Positions 9,601 to 18,626 of a stretch of 21,706 bases of DNA are shown here, one piece after another. The first letter of the stretch is position 1; each line of letters begins with the position of its first letter. A program made the position numbers and the translations under genes. The notes under the pieces were generated by a model, which was not told where the DNA came from, made no database searches, and was given only the letters and a program-made list of their open reading frames with translations. The DNA is taken from positions 1 through 21,706 of the forward strand of contig LT636026.1 in the NCBI GenBank assembly GCA_900128565.1, written 5' to 3'. The stretch comes from Stramenopiles sp. TOSAG23-6 (taxonomy: Eukaryota > Sar).

Positions 9601-10389
9601 CAGCAAAACCAATTAAAAATGAAGAATCAGCGTGCAACATCTTCTATGACCAAATCTGTGTGGGGTGGCAAAGAGTCTGGCACAAAATCGTTACTTCAAG
9701 TTCAAGCCGACGAGAGTCGACGTCTAAGCCAAATTCGTTCTCAGTCACAAACAAAATCTAATACAAAAAAACCTCTCGATCTTCGTACTATTCAAGCTCA
9801 AGAAGCTCGTGCCGCAGCTGCTGCTAGAGCGCAGAAATCTACTACTGGTAGTAGTGCCTCATCGTGGGCGGGTCGAATGGTAGGAAAATCCAATCAAAAT
9901 GTACCAGGTGTTTGGCAAACTGCTAATAACTTAACTTCAAATATTCCAGTTAGAAAGGAAAAAACAGAACCAAAGCAAAAAACGGGTGGGAGTAATCTGT
10001 TTTGGGATTTTGATGATGAAAATGCTAAATCAACACCTCAAAGACAAAAATGTTCTCAACAAAATACGCAAAATGTTGCTACGACAACTACTTCTGATTT
10101 TGGAGGTAAGTCAATGCCTAGACAAATGGTAGATTGGTGTGCGGTAGAGCTTAAAAAAATTATCGGTAACGATGATACCACTCTTGTTCAATTTTGCTTT
10201 ACTTTGGAGTCGAATGCAGATGTTCGGGAATATATGCGAAACTATCTTGGATCTACTCCTCAAGTTTCATCATTTTCGACTGAATTTATACAAAGAAAAC
10301 AGAGAGCTCTTAGCGGTGGTGTTGGGAATAATGCTGGGAACAATGTAACTGGTGCAATTACTAATCGCAGACGAAAGAAAAAACGTTAA
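6672..10389 (+). CDS. GIGYF-like GYF-domain protein with long Gln-rich tracts
   Basis: Two exons, 6672-8094 and 8195-10389, join in frame to 1,205 residues. Near the N-terminus VYSVQELRSF resembles an eIF4E-binding YxxxxL motif, although the last position is Arg rather than hydrophobic. A long Ser/Asn-rich region follows. The GYF domain at about 454 to 510 (WWYLDPQGREQGPF...AWHQQGFFKRNLPIR) has standard spacing and crosses the exon junction. After it come poly-Gln tracts, a KAQQQAQI repeat array, long charged helices, and a C-terminal block at about 1,119 to 1,180 (WCAVELKKIIGNDDTTLVQFCFTLES...YLGSTPQVSSFSTEFI) typical of GYF/GIGYF proteins. The C-terminus is basic (RRRKKKR). GYF domains bind proline-rich ligands, and GIGYF proteins act in translational repression and mRNA decay. 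That role here is inferred. Confidence 0.85.
8095..8194 (+). mobile_element. Introner copy G (GIGYF-like gene)
   Basis: A 100-bp element starting GTACGTTTTATTTTAATG and ending CTCTTCAATACAT. It has TATACGAAC, then TTTTACCTAAC, 37 bases before the 3' end. Removal joins GCC T to GG CAC, giving R-A-W-H-Q-Q-G-F-F and restoring the conserved Trp and the exact spacing of the GYF motif GPF-x7-W-x3-G-F-F. This is one of the two best protein-level proofs of the GT...AT boundary. An in-frame stop (TGA, in AATGATTGAAC) lies inside, so retention truncates the protein within the GYF domain. Confidence 0.9.
8571..8602 (+). repeat. CAA microsatellite (poly-Gln)
   Basis: About ten CAA units in a row followed by CAG, encoding a run of glutamines just upstream of the larger repeat array in the GIGYF-like gene. 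Pure CAA/CAG runs are prone to length change. Confidence 0.85.
8671..8937 (+). repeat. 24-bp minisatellite encoding KAQQQAQI
   Basis: A tandem array with a basic 24-bp unit (AAAGCTCAACAACAAGCT plus CAAATT or a variant), repeated about ten times with shorter 12-bp subunits at both ends. It encodes KAQQQAQI or KAQQLAQI repeats. Unit variants (CAGCTA for CAACAA, giving QL for QQ) occur in adjacent copies, which suggests recent expansion by slippage or unequal exchange. The reading frame is kept throughout. The product is probably a long helix or a condensate-prone segment. Confidence 0.9.
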
Positions 10390-10587
10390 GTAATTTGAAC
10401 GTTTTAATTCGATTCTTCTCAGAATATTCATACATTTAGTTATTAAATGCGTATTCCCCATATAGATTTGTTTAGGGGTATTTATTACTGGATTTTGAAT
10501 GATGAATTAAACTAAAATGAGCTTCGTTTTTCTATATTTTTGTTTATTACATTTAAATTGTTGTTCTTTATTCTTGAATTATTCTTG

Positions 10588-13012
10588 TCACATTTCTGTA
10601 GTTCTTCTTGCAGCATCAGCATCGGTGTTTGAGTGAACTTCCTCAATTAAAATCTTTAATTCGCATAATTCTATTTGTAATCTTGATATTTTTTGTCTTT
10701 CTAGCTGTAGGGAGTGTTGCTTTGGATACATATTTCGTGATAAATTCATTTTCTGCATTTGTGCCTTTTGGATTGCTTCTTGGATTGATGCCAGTTCTTT
10801 GACAATTTCTTCCTCTTCTTTACTGTCTATATTATTTGAAAAATTAGAGCCCTTTATCACTTTCTGATGCAATTTTTTATTTGACCTAATTTCATTTTCA
10901 AGAGATTCTGTCAACACTAAAACTTTTTTCTTTGCTGTGTCTAAATGTTTAAATAGTCTAGCTTTATTTTTGTCGTATTCAGTACGTTTTTCTTTAACCA
11001 ACTGAATTCGTTGAATATATTTCTCTCTATCATTTTGAGTGAATTTAGTCCGAGACACTAACCAATTCTCAAGCGCAGATGTCTTTGCCTGCAAAAATTC
11101 TAGGGACGCTGTGCCGGCATTATAGATCTCACTACTAAATATAGTTCCTTTCCTGCCATTCTTGTATTTCTGTAAACGTTCTTTTGAAGTTGTGTTAAGC
11201 CTTCGAATGTTTGATGCATCTTGAACAGTCTTTACATTTATATCTCTAGTAAATGTTTTCACGTCATTTAGTGCATCGTTCACTTCATCAATTTCTACAA
11301 GTGCATTTGAGTAATCATTTTCGTAACATTGCTTACAAAAATGTAAATGCTTTTCAGCTGCAAGATGTATTTTGGAAAAATATTTCAAAAAAAAAACTTA
11401 AATTTGTTAGGTACACAATTTCGTACGAAAACAAATTTAGAATTTGAAAAAAATTAAAACATACATGTTGTTCCTCTATGAAATTAAGCTTTTTTTGAGC
11501 TTCAGAAATTTCTCTACTATGTATTGCACTTATTTCTTCAATCCAACTCCTTTGTTGAAGTATCATTTTATCGCTTAAAATTACTAATTTATCTTTACTA
11601 TTTCTAATATTGGCTAATTCACGAAACAGCGAGGAGTGCGAATCAATGGTATCCATGACTTCAATTTGTTCATCTAAATTTAAAATATCTGATTTTAGGC
11701 GACAAATTTCTAAATGTTGACGTTCTATTCTTTCCCGACAAAATTCCAGTAATTTTCGGGTCTCTTTAAAAGTACACCCATTTGCACTATTTGCAACAAC
11801 TTGCCCACCTCTGTTCTTGTAAAGTGCTTGTGACATTGATATAAAGTTCTCAAGACTCATAGTTTGAATGATGTTACCTTGTGTATTCTTTTGTGAAAGC
11901 ATATATTTTCTCAAATCTTTCAAGTTTAAATCTTCTTTTTGAGTACTTTTGTTCAATGTTTTAAGGATATTTTTAATTTCTGTCGCCTCCAGAAGACTAT
12001 CAAAGTTTATATCATATTGTGAAAATAAATGATGTAGTTCTTTAACTGTCATATGAAAATGACCTTGGCTTTGTTCGTTTAATACACGGTTAATGATTCC
12101 TAGGAAAAATTCTAAAGATATTTCATTACGTTTCTGCTGAAAATTTATAGTATTCCCAAGACCTAAACTTGCAATTTCGTATACCCTCCTTTGCATGCTT
12201 GTCGTCATCTCAAATGTAGAATGATTACGTTTACATAGTGTAAAAACTTTTAAAAGATTATCGGGAGATACAAACAATTCTTTTTGCATTTCAGTGGGTT
12301 GTATATCTTTGCTATCAACCATATTTTTTCTGACATTTGAAGTCATCTGAGCAATTTTATTGAATGATTGACTAATCTCTCTTCGCCAAATATCCGTAAT
12401 ATAATCTAGGTCTTGACTAGTGTCAATTATATTTTCGCTGTTCAATGAATTATACTCAGGTAAAGTTTGCGTTGGACTGACTACAGAAAATAAGATATGA
12501 CCAGATGCTAGTTTTTGTGGAACATTTTTAGTGGTTTTGGCCATTGATTTAACATCAATCCTTTTTAATGTATTCGATGTCGCAAATGCTGCCATTGCTT
12601 TTAAAGAACCATCACTTGTTCCATGTACTGCACCAACTGAAGCACTACTAAAATCATCTTCACCGACGAGGAATTCGTTGGGGTATTTAACATTTGTTTT
12701 TAGGTCAACAAGCTCAAAGGTTTTCGTGTTTTGTTTAAATTTTACTTTGATCTCACAGTAAAGATGAGATGCGTATTTTACAATGAACTTATATTTTGTT
12801 GAGTCAATCAATTTGTATAGTTTTACTTCCCACATCCCATTTGGGTTTGTATCATCTAAAACTTTAGCCCGTGAACCATCAGCAGATATTATTTCTAGTG
12901 CCAATTTTGCTTTATTACGTATTTTGTAAGGGCAATTAGGAAAACCAAACGCTACTGCCGCTTTGTAAACATCCGAACTTTTTGTTGGATGGAACCACTT
13001 TTTAGGCTCCAT
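10588..13012 (-). CDS. EF-hand and coiled-coil protein of unknown function
   Basis: Two exons on the minus strand, 13012-11465 and 11364-10588, join in frame to 774 residues. The first 150 residues look like a beta-rich domain (alternating hydrophobic strands such as KLALEIISADG, MWEVKLYKLI, KYKFIVKY, CEIKVKF). A canonical EF-hand loop lies at about 334 to 345 (DINFDSLLEATE: Asp1, Asn3, Asp5, Glu12), within FSQYDINFDSLLEATEIKNILKTL. From about 440 to the end the sequence is heptad-rich coiled coil with many Lys, Glu and Gln. This suggests a calcium-responsive structural protein, perhaps of the cytoskeleton or cilium, which would fit the nearby radial-spoke and kinesin genes. That is inference, and I recognise no named family. 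It lies tail to tail with the GIGYF-like gene and head to head with the CCCH gene. Confidence 0.8.
11365..11464 (-). mobile_element. Introner copy C (EF-hand/coiled-coil gene)
   Basis: A 100-bp element on the minus strand, in the sense orientation of its host gene. It starts GTATGTTTTAATTTTTTTC and ends TTCCAAAATACAT. It contains TTTTCGTACGAAATTG and GTGTACCTAAC, 41 bases before the 3' end. The exon before ends CAACAT and the exon after starts CTTGC, joining as E-E-Q-H-L-A-A. ACAT occurs both just before the element and at its own 3' end, a 4-base direct repeat. Here the base after the element is C, so a following G is not required. Confidence 0.88.
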
Positions 13013-13214
13013 TTTGTTTGTGCTTGCAATTGTAAATGCAGGCTTTTTTGTTAGATACTACAGGACGGAAAAACAGTTTCGTTTTGTGAACAAAGCTGCT
13101 CTCGCTCTGCCATCAGAGAGATTCTTCTTTTTTTGGAGTCAGTCGTCGATCAATCTGATTGATCAAACTTAACGATTACAGCTCTTTTACCATTAAAGTT
13201 CGAGCTTTTCAAGG

Positions 13215-14102
13215 ATGGGAACTCTTGGCAAACGCCCAGCCGATGTGATCATTACCGATTTACACCAAAAGAAGAAGAAAAGCAGTTTAATAGTAGAAGG
13301 TTTGAAAAAATCTGAAATAAAACCAGTTGAAGTAGTACCTTCATCTTCCACTACTACTACTACCCGTGTCACTGAAGAGGCACCGAAAGCTACTTCTAAC
13401 TCCATAAGAGTTTCAAAGAAGAATAAACGAATAGTCTTTGGCGGTAAGCGCAGTGACGGCTTATTTCCTTGCAAGGAATTTGATACAACTGGTGAGTGTA
13501 AATTTGGCGAAAATTGTCGTTTTTCACACCTTGGTAGTGACGACCCAGGAATGCCTGTCGGGGTGAAACACGTACGCACTCGTAAGCGAAAAGCACCATG
13601 TTTTGCCTTCCAAAAAGGATCTTGTATTTACGGGAAAAAGTGTCGTTATAAACATGTATTAGTATCAGCTGATGAAGAGGCTACCGCAAAACGTATCGCA
13701 GAGATTGCAGCTGGTGGTGGTGGAATTTGTTATGATTTTCGAAAAGGCAACTGTTCCCGTGGTGAAGACTGTAAGTTTTCGCACGGAGGTGCTGTTTTTA
13801 CATCTGGATGTGATGTAAGTGAGAATGGCAATCTAGATCCACAGGCCGCAAAATTAGCACGGGTAATGGCTCTTCCAGAGAAAGAGCGCCAAATTGCTCG
13901 GGCAATATTCTTTCAAAAACAGAGAATGGGTCACCACAAACACTTGAATAGACAAGTTAAGAAGACAAGACTCAAAAAGCGAGGTCCTGATGGTAAGTTT
14001 AGCGGTGCATGCTTCGCGTTTCAGAAGGGACAGTGTACCCGTGGTGATGCTTGTATTTTTCAGCATGTTATAGATAAAACAATCAGAGAAAAAAGTGAAT
14101 AA
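13215..14102 (+). CDS. CCCH zinc-finger protein with four fingers
   Basis: A 295-residue, single-exon protein. It has four C-x7/8-C-x5-C-x3-H fingers: residues about 86 to 105 (CKEFDTTGECKFGENCRFSH), 129 to 147 (CFAFQKGSCIYGKKCRYKH), 172 to 190 (CYDFRKGNCSRGEDCKFSH) and 266 to 284 (CFAFQKGQCTRGDACIFQH). The fingers are separated by basic linkers. Fingers two and four share CFAFQKG, which suggests internal duplication. CCCH fingers of this spacing bind single-stranded RNA, so a role in mRNA processing or stability is likely. The N-terminal 80 residues are Lys- and Ser/Thr-rich with a run of five Thr. The last codons are part of a 32-bp tandem duplication that continues past the stop. Confidence 0.88.
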   Translation: MGTLGKRPADVIITDLHQKKKKSSLIVEGLKKSEIKPVEVVPSSSTTTTTRVTEEAPKATSNSIRVSKKNKRIVFGGKRSDGLFPCKEFDTTGECKFGENCRFSHLGSDDPGMPVGVKHVRTRKRKAPCFAFQKGSCIYGKKCRYKHVLVSADEEATAKRIAEIAAGGGGICYDFRKGNCSRGEDCKFSHGGAVFTSGCDVSENGNLDPQAAKLARVMALPEKERQIARAIFFQKQRMGHHKHLNRQVKKTRLKKRGPDGKFSGACFAFQKGQCTRGDACIFQHVIDKTIREKSE

Positions 14103-14134
14103 TAGCTTAAACAATCAGAGAAAAAAGTGAATAA
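14077..14134 (+). repeat. 32-bp tandem duplication across a stop codon
   Basis: The string AAACAATCAGAGAAAAAAG plus TGAATAA occurs at 14077-14102, the end of the CCCH gene including its stop, and again at 14109-14134, a period of 32 bp with 26 identical bases. The second copy is in the 3' UTR and its end creates AATAAA (14130 to 14135), which could act as a polyadenylation signal. Confidence 0.9.
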
Positions 14135-14440
14135 ATGAAATAGTTATGTATATGTTATAATAAGCTTTCTGATTAAAATATAAGCTTTGTTCTTCCAAGA
14201 AATACCATCATTTCTACCTTATTCTAAATGTCATGACAGACTTCCCAATTATAAGCATATTTTGCAGTTATTTCGTGTTTGTGATGTCACGAAACCCCAT
14301 ATATATATATTTGGAACGAAGAAAAAAAAATTAAACAAATTCAAAATTCAAAACAGCATCGTATCCAACATCGTATCCAACATTGTACATATCTACCTTT
14401 CTTTCTTTTACCACGTATCCATACTATTGCTCAACGTAAA
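14103..14440. other. Intergenic spacer, CCCH to EEP-like gene
   Basis: A 338-bp stretch without a supported gene. It holds the second copy of the 32-bp duplication, a short AT dinucleotide run near 14300, and a 12-bp tandem repeat (ATCGTATCCAAC at 14358 and 14370) about 70 bp upstream of the next ATG. It probably contains the 3' UTR of one gene and the promoter and 5' UTR of the next. No element of the introner family was found in it. Confidence 0.5.
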
Positions 14441-16016
14441 ATGATGATATTCTTTTTGCTTTTGACTCTGTTTCATAACACCCAAGCAATAAATGTGACA
14501 GCCATTCAATGGTCACCGCATTGGAGGTGTTTTGTTATGTTTAAAGACACATGTGGTCCTCAAGCGCGTCGGAACTTGGAGGCGATGATGTCTGTGTATG
14601 AGCCTGACTACATCAACCTCGGGATGTGGTCCAGCAATTTCGCTCTTCCAGAGGATGTATCTGCCAATTATCATGCTGTGTCCGTAGAGTGTGGAGCTGG
14701 TGATAGACTTACCCTTCTTATCAAAACGGATTATGAAATTATCAGTCATTATTATAAGGACGAAAAAAAGGTAGAAGGAGTTTTTGATGATAATAATCAA
14801 GGCTGCATGATGTCTAACTCAAGGGGAACAGATAGAGCATATATCATTCTCAATGTTCAACACAAAGTCACCAAACTGACACGTACAGTTGCTGCATTTC
14901 ACTTTCCTCATCCAACAGGAGCTGCAGCTGGTTCAAGTGGCCATGGAATTGAAGATCAAGCAAATATCTACAATATGATGGGAAAGCTTAGGGAAAAAAT
15001 CGATAATGCTCTTAGTGATAGTCAGCTGGATGAAAAAGAACTTGTCATTCTTGGAGACTTCAACGCCGATATCAGCCATCACTTCGCTGCTGACGGGGAA
15101 AAAAAACTGAATAATGGAACACTTAGGATAGTGAACCGCCCAGAAGACTGTACGGATGTAAAGTTGTCGTCACTAGCCAGGCTAGTCGCAGACGAAGAAA
15201 TGTACCTTTTCATTATGAATTTCATTTTTTTTCATACCTAATTTTGTACCTAACAACGTTTTTTGACCAATTTCACATTTCTATGTTTTCTCACAATACA
15301 TGGCGTGTAGTGATGTCATCATGGATGCATATTTTGATGACGCATGTGATTTATCATCAAAAAGTCCAACGGACTCATGTGCATCACGAACAAAGCGAGC
15401 TTTTTGTGGGTCAGAAAGTGTTCAAACAAAAACAAGAGGTCAGCCTAAGGCAAAAAATACATTTGACGAAGAAGGTATTATTCTAACTAACGATGAAATT
15501 GTGAGTACCTTGACCGGAGAAGATGAACCGAAATATGTCGCAACAGAAGCTTACGATACATGTTGCGCTGATAATATGCGTGGAGAATATGGGGGTAAAG
15601 AAATGGGTCCTAACAATTTTATTCTCGAAGGCGAAGAAACATCAAAAGATTTTTCGGCAGCATTTTCGTTTGATCGTGCCTTTGTCGTTAGTGAAGACCT
15701 TGCCTTTTCACACAATGCAAGAACATTAAAACCTTATAATGATGAAAGGTTTTTTTCCAAACTTGGACAAACACAGAATGATGTACTGTTGAGAATTATG
15801 GTGGGTGCTGCGCACCTGCCCATTGTTTTAACAGTAAACGAAGATGTGAGAGCAGAAGTGGAAGCAGAAGTTGAAGAAGCGGAAGCAGAAGAGGAAGAAG
15901 AGGAAGAAGAAGAGGAAGAAGANGAAGCAGAAGAGGAAGAAGAGGAAGCAGAAGAGGAAGAAGATGCTTTTGGATTCTTGGAAATGATGGAAGTAAGAAA
16001 ACTTCGCCACGCATAA
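14441..16016 (+). CDS. Secreted endonuclease/exonuclease/phosphatase-like protein, divergent active site, Glu-rich tail
   Basis: Two exons, 14441-15201 and 15302-16016, join in frame to 491 residues. The first 17 residues form a signal peptide (MMIFFLLLTLFHNTQA, then INVTAI). The body fits the EEP (DNase I-like) fold. LVILGDFNAD matches the GDFN motif, VAAFHFPHP sits where the family has a conserved His strand, and HLPIVLT matches the end of the family SDH motif. Key positions are altered. The usual glutamate near PDxIxLQE reads PDYINLGMW, and SDH reads AAH. The protein may therefore lack hydrolase activity or use other residues. The C-terminal 50 residues are mostly Glu and Ala, from a GAA/GAG repeat that contains one N base. 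The single intron is an introner copy, with junction ADEE-M-ACSD. Sequence in the same frame stays open after the TAA to 16373. Confidence 0.7.
15202..15301 (+). mobile_element. Introner copy D (EEP-like gene)
   Basis: A 100-bp element starting GTACCTTTTCATTATGAAT and ending TCTCACAATACAT. It contains TTTTGTACCTAAC, 47 bases before the 3' end, the longest spacing in the set. The left part matches kinesin copy K1 closely (TTTTCAT-ATGAATTTCA). The exon before ends GAAAT and the exon after starts GGCG, joining as GAA GAA ATG GCG. ATG is repeated at both edges. Confidence 0.87.
15853..15965 (+). repeat. GAA/GAG microsatellite (Glu/Ala tract)
   Basis: A purine-only stretch of GAA, GAG and GCA codons encoding EVEAEVEEAEAEEEE-type sequence, with an unresolved base at 15923. 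Such repeats vary in length and are assembly-prone, so the exact copy number is uncertain. Confidence 0.85.
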
Positions 16017-16425
16017 GAAAGAGAAGCAACCCACAAAAAAAATGCAGAAAGATATTTGCGCCACCTTGGAAAAAATGCAATAATTGAAACNGGAAGCAAA
16101 CTAAAAAGCAAGCAGCACTTAATGAAGAGGAGAAGAGTGAAGAAAGGCTACATTGTACCAACCATTAATTATTTGTACAATAAAACCACAGAAGATAAAA
16201 CAGATTTTAGATTTACAACATTACTATTGGCATATAATATATTTTGTATGTTATACTTCAGTTTATATATGAGTAAACAAGTACAAAGTATAAATGAACT
16301 TCTAAGTATTGTTGTTTTTTCAACTTTTAACGCGTTGTTTCTTTATTATATAACCAGGAACAACCAAATCTAAGTTTTCACCAGTAGCTACCAACATAGA
16401 GTAACACTGTTTTAGTGATGATTAG
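16017..16425. other. Convergent spacer, EEP-like (+) to Alba (-)
   Basis: A 409-bp region between two stop codons. The frame of the upstream gene stays open from its TAA to 16373 and begins with a Lys/Arg-rich stretch (ERYLRHLGKNAII..., KSKQHLMKRRRVKKG), then turns AT-rich and hydrophobic. It has one N at 16091. I see no independent gene, RNA or introner here. It most likely holds the 3' UTRs of the two convergent genes. Confidence 0.45.
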
Positions 16426-17022
16426 TTATATTGATGAGCCTTTTCTTTGTTTTTGAACAAAACATTTGTATGTTGAAGTTTTTGATACTTTAATTTTAAT
16501 TTTCGTCATTGCTGGTGTATTCGGTGAATACTTGCCTCTCCTTTTCTTGAATTCATTTTTACTACTAGTGACTACATGTCTTGTTACCTTTAATTTTTCA
16601 TTACTGTATGAATTTATAGATTCCTGTATTCTATGATTTGAAGATGATACGAAGCAGTCTTTAGTACCAATCGTGTCTCTAGACTGTCTGTCTTCAAGAG
16701 TCATTGTTCTAACTTGTACAACTTTTGCTACTTTGGAAGATGTCAANGAATTTACAGTTTCTATTGCTGTTGCAATAGCATTATCTGTAGCAGTCAAGGT
16801 GACAGATTCATTTTGTACAAGATAGTCAGCCACACAATTTGCAAAGTAACTTACAGGCTTCTTTGTTGAAACACGAATGACAAAAGCTTCTGCAGCAGTA
16901 TTGGGAGGAGTGCTCTCATCCAACGCATTTATCCCTATATCTTCTGCCGATAAAGGTGATTTCAGTTTGTCATTCATAGAGCACTTTGCGCAGTCTACTG
17001 TTGTTGATAAACCATTGACCAT
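16426..17022 (-). CDS. Alba-domain nucleic-acid-binding protein
   Basis: A minus-strand frame of 198 residues from its first in-frame ATG at 17022. The frame stays open upstream to about 17163 but without an ATG, so the true start is uncertain. The core, about residues 47 to 108 (FVIRVSTKKPVSYFANCVADYLVQNESVTLTATDNAIATAIETVNxLTSSKVAKVVQV), matches the Alba fold: strand, KP turn, helix, strand, ATDNAIATAIE helix, strand. The C-terminal third is Lys/Arg/Ser-rich and likely disordered. Alba proteins bind RNA or DNA. Eukaryotic relatives include the RNase P/MRP subunits Rpp20 and Rpp25 and translational regulators of protists. Which role applies is not visible. One N base lies in the domain (16747). 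Confidence 0.72.
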   Translation of the reverse strand: MVNGLSTTVDCAKCSMNDKLKSPLSAEDIGINALDESTPPNTAAEAFVIRVSTKKPVSYFANCVADYLVQNESVTLTATDNAIATAIETVNXLTSSKVAKVVQVRTMTLEDRQSRDTIGTKDCFVSSSNHRIQESINSYSNEKLKVTRHVVTSSKNEFKKRRGKYSPNTPAMTKIKIKVSKTSTYKCFVQKQRKGSSI

Positions 17023-17100
17023 TTGAACAAAAACTTGATCACATCCGGTATTTAGCTTAAAACTGCTTTGGGTCGAAAAAAGTTTCAAAAAACTCGAATT

Positions 17101-17160
17101 CGAAAATTGTTCCGTTTCGACTTGACTTTTGACTTCGAGTCTTCGACTTCGACTTGACCG
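17101..17160. repeat. TTCGACTT-type short repeat cluster
   Basis: Imperfect tandem repeats of TTCGACTTGACTT, TTCGAGTCTTCGACTTCGAC and similar units fill about 45 bp in the spacer upstream of both the Alba and the transporter genes. A 10-mer from it, GACTTGACTT, also occurs at 4554-4563 in the spacer between the basic-protein and RSPH14-like genes. Function unknown. Confidence 0.5.
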
Positions 17161-17304
17161 AGATTATATAATAACGAAAAATAGTTTCTTAACTTTGTGT
17201 TACACACCACAAATAAACGCAGAATCAGGACGTTGAACATGGGTAACNTGTTTATTAATACCATACGAAAGGAGTAATACGTATTCATATTTGATTTATA
17301 AAGA

Positions 17305-18400
17305 ATGTCTCGAGGAAAATCAAAATCCTACGGTGTGGCGTTGTCACTAAATAGTTTTGACCTTAAATACTTGTCGTTGCTGGTATTAATAATAGAAAGC
17401 GCATCTCTTGTTCTACTTATTCGATATACAAGGATGTACACAAAGAAGCGATACATAGTCAGCACGTTAGTTTTTTTTTTGTGAGCTATTGAAACTTTTT
17501 TCAAGTACTAGTGTCGTCATTGCAAAACACAAATGGAGCGTTAGTGCGGCTTTTGCAGAAATCTATCATTCAGTATTTGTAAAGTGGCAGGAGACGACAA
17601 AACTTCTCTTACCTGCTATTTTATATACATTTCAGAACAACTTTTTATATCTTGCTATTTCAAATCTTCCTGCTGCCGTATATCAAACTATATATCAGTT
17701 GAAAATATTAATAACTGCTTTATTGTCTGTGATAATGTTGAATAAAGTTTTGTCGAAACAACACTGGTTTTCATTGGTCCTTCTTGCTTTTGGTGTAGCT
17801 TTGATTCAGTATAATGAAGTAATGAATGATGCCTCAAATATTATAGTATCTTCAGCAAACACAACAAATTTTTCATATAAGCAAAATCCAATTCTTGGTA
17901 TTTGTATTGTTTTACTCTGCTGTTGTACGTCATCTTTTGCAGGTGTATACTTTGAACAATTGTTAAAAAAAGGTAACTCTGACCCGAATTCTTCAACATC
18001 TTTGTGGATGAGAAATATTCAATTATCATCATGGGGAACAATTTTTGGGTTTTTGGCAATAGTTTTTCAAGATAGTTCANGAATTACACAAGATGGTTTT
18101 TTTCAAGGGTATGACAATTTAACTTGGGTCACGATATTTGTCCAAGCATTTGGTGGAATAATAGTATCACTGGTGATGAAATATGCAGATAATATAAGCA
18201 AGTGTTTTGCGACTTCAATTTCAATAATTTTGTCATCTTTATTTGCTTCTATTTATTTTGATTTTACCATCAATTTTCTATTTTTCATTGGTACTGGAAT
18301 CGTTCTGAGTTCATTATTTTTATATGGAACTTCCCCAAAGAAAAATGATAAAAAGATTTATTTACCTCTGTCGACTACTGAAAATGAGGTTAAGTCATAA
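17305..18400 (+). CDS. SLC35A-type nucleotide-sugar transporter, frameshifted in a T homopolymer
   Basis: A gene of about 364 residues in two frames. From the ATG at 17305 the first frame encodes LKYLSLLVLIIESASLVLLIRYTRM...KRYIVSTLVFF and then hits TGA just after ten T (17471 to 17480). The rest (CELLKLFSS...) continues in the next frame to 18400. Dropping one T would join them as STLVFFCELLKLF, which fits the family layout (in CMP-sialic acid and UDP-galactose transporters the equivalent is a Ser-Thr, Glu-Val/Leu-Ile/Leu-Lys stretch). Conserved features follow: LPAILYTFQNNFLYLAISNLPAAVYQTIYQLKI, SSFAGVYFEQLLKK, SLWMRNIQLS and KYADNISKCFATS, with about ten membrane segments. It would import a nucleotide sugar into the Golgi. 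Substrate is not decidable. Sequencing error and real pseudogenisation are both possible. The otherwise intact frame favours error. No intron. Confidence 0.8.
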
Positions 18401-18626
18401 TTGGATTATAGTACTTAGTAGAAAATTAATAAATGCATATTATAGCAACGTAATGGCGAATTTGAAAATTATAATTAAATCATTTTTTTTTTCTTTTTTT
18501 TGTGTGGTCAAAAAAAAAGTTTGAAAAAAACCGAAGAAAAAGAAAATGCCGATCATCTGATCAATCATCTATCTCGAAACTTTCCTTTTATTTCATTTAT
18601 CAGGAGGCAACTAATAGTTTTATGCA

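Noticed and set aside
16014-16016. Reassigned TAA codon
   Set aside because: TAA ends several other well-supported genes in the window at expected C-termini.
15734-16161. Minus-strand Ser- or Leu-rich open frames opposite the Glu repeat
   Set aside because: They are low-complexity shadows of the GAA/GAG microsatellite.
16023-17088. Alba protein start at the TTG at 17086-17088
   Set aside because: No ATG occurs there. The sequence upstream is a short-repeat cluster, so the first in-frame ATG at 17022 was used, with the start marked uncertain.
17305-17488. Treating the transporter as starting only at the TTG near 17489
   Set aside because: The upstream frame encodes the expected first membrane segments of the family, so the gene starts at 17305 with a frameshift between.
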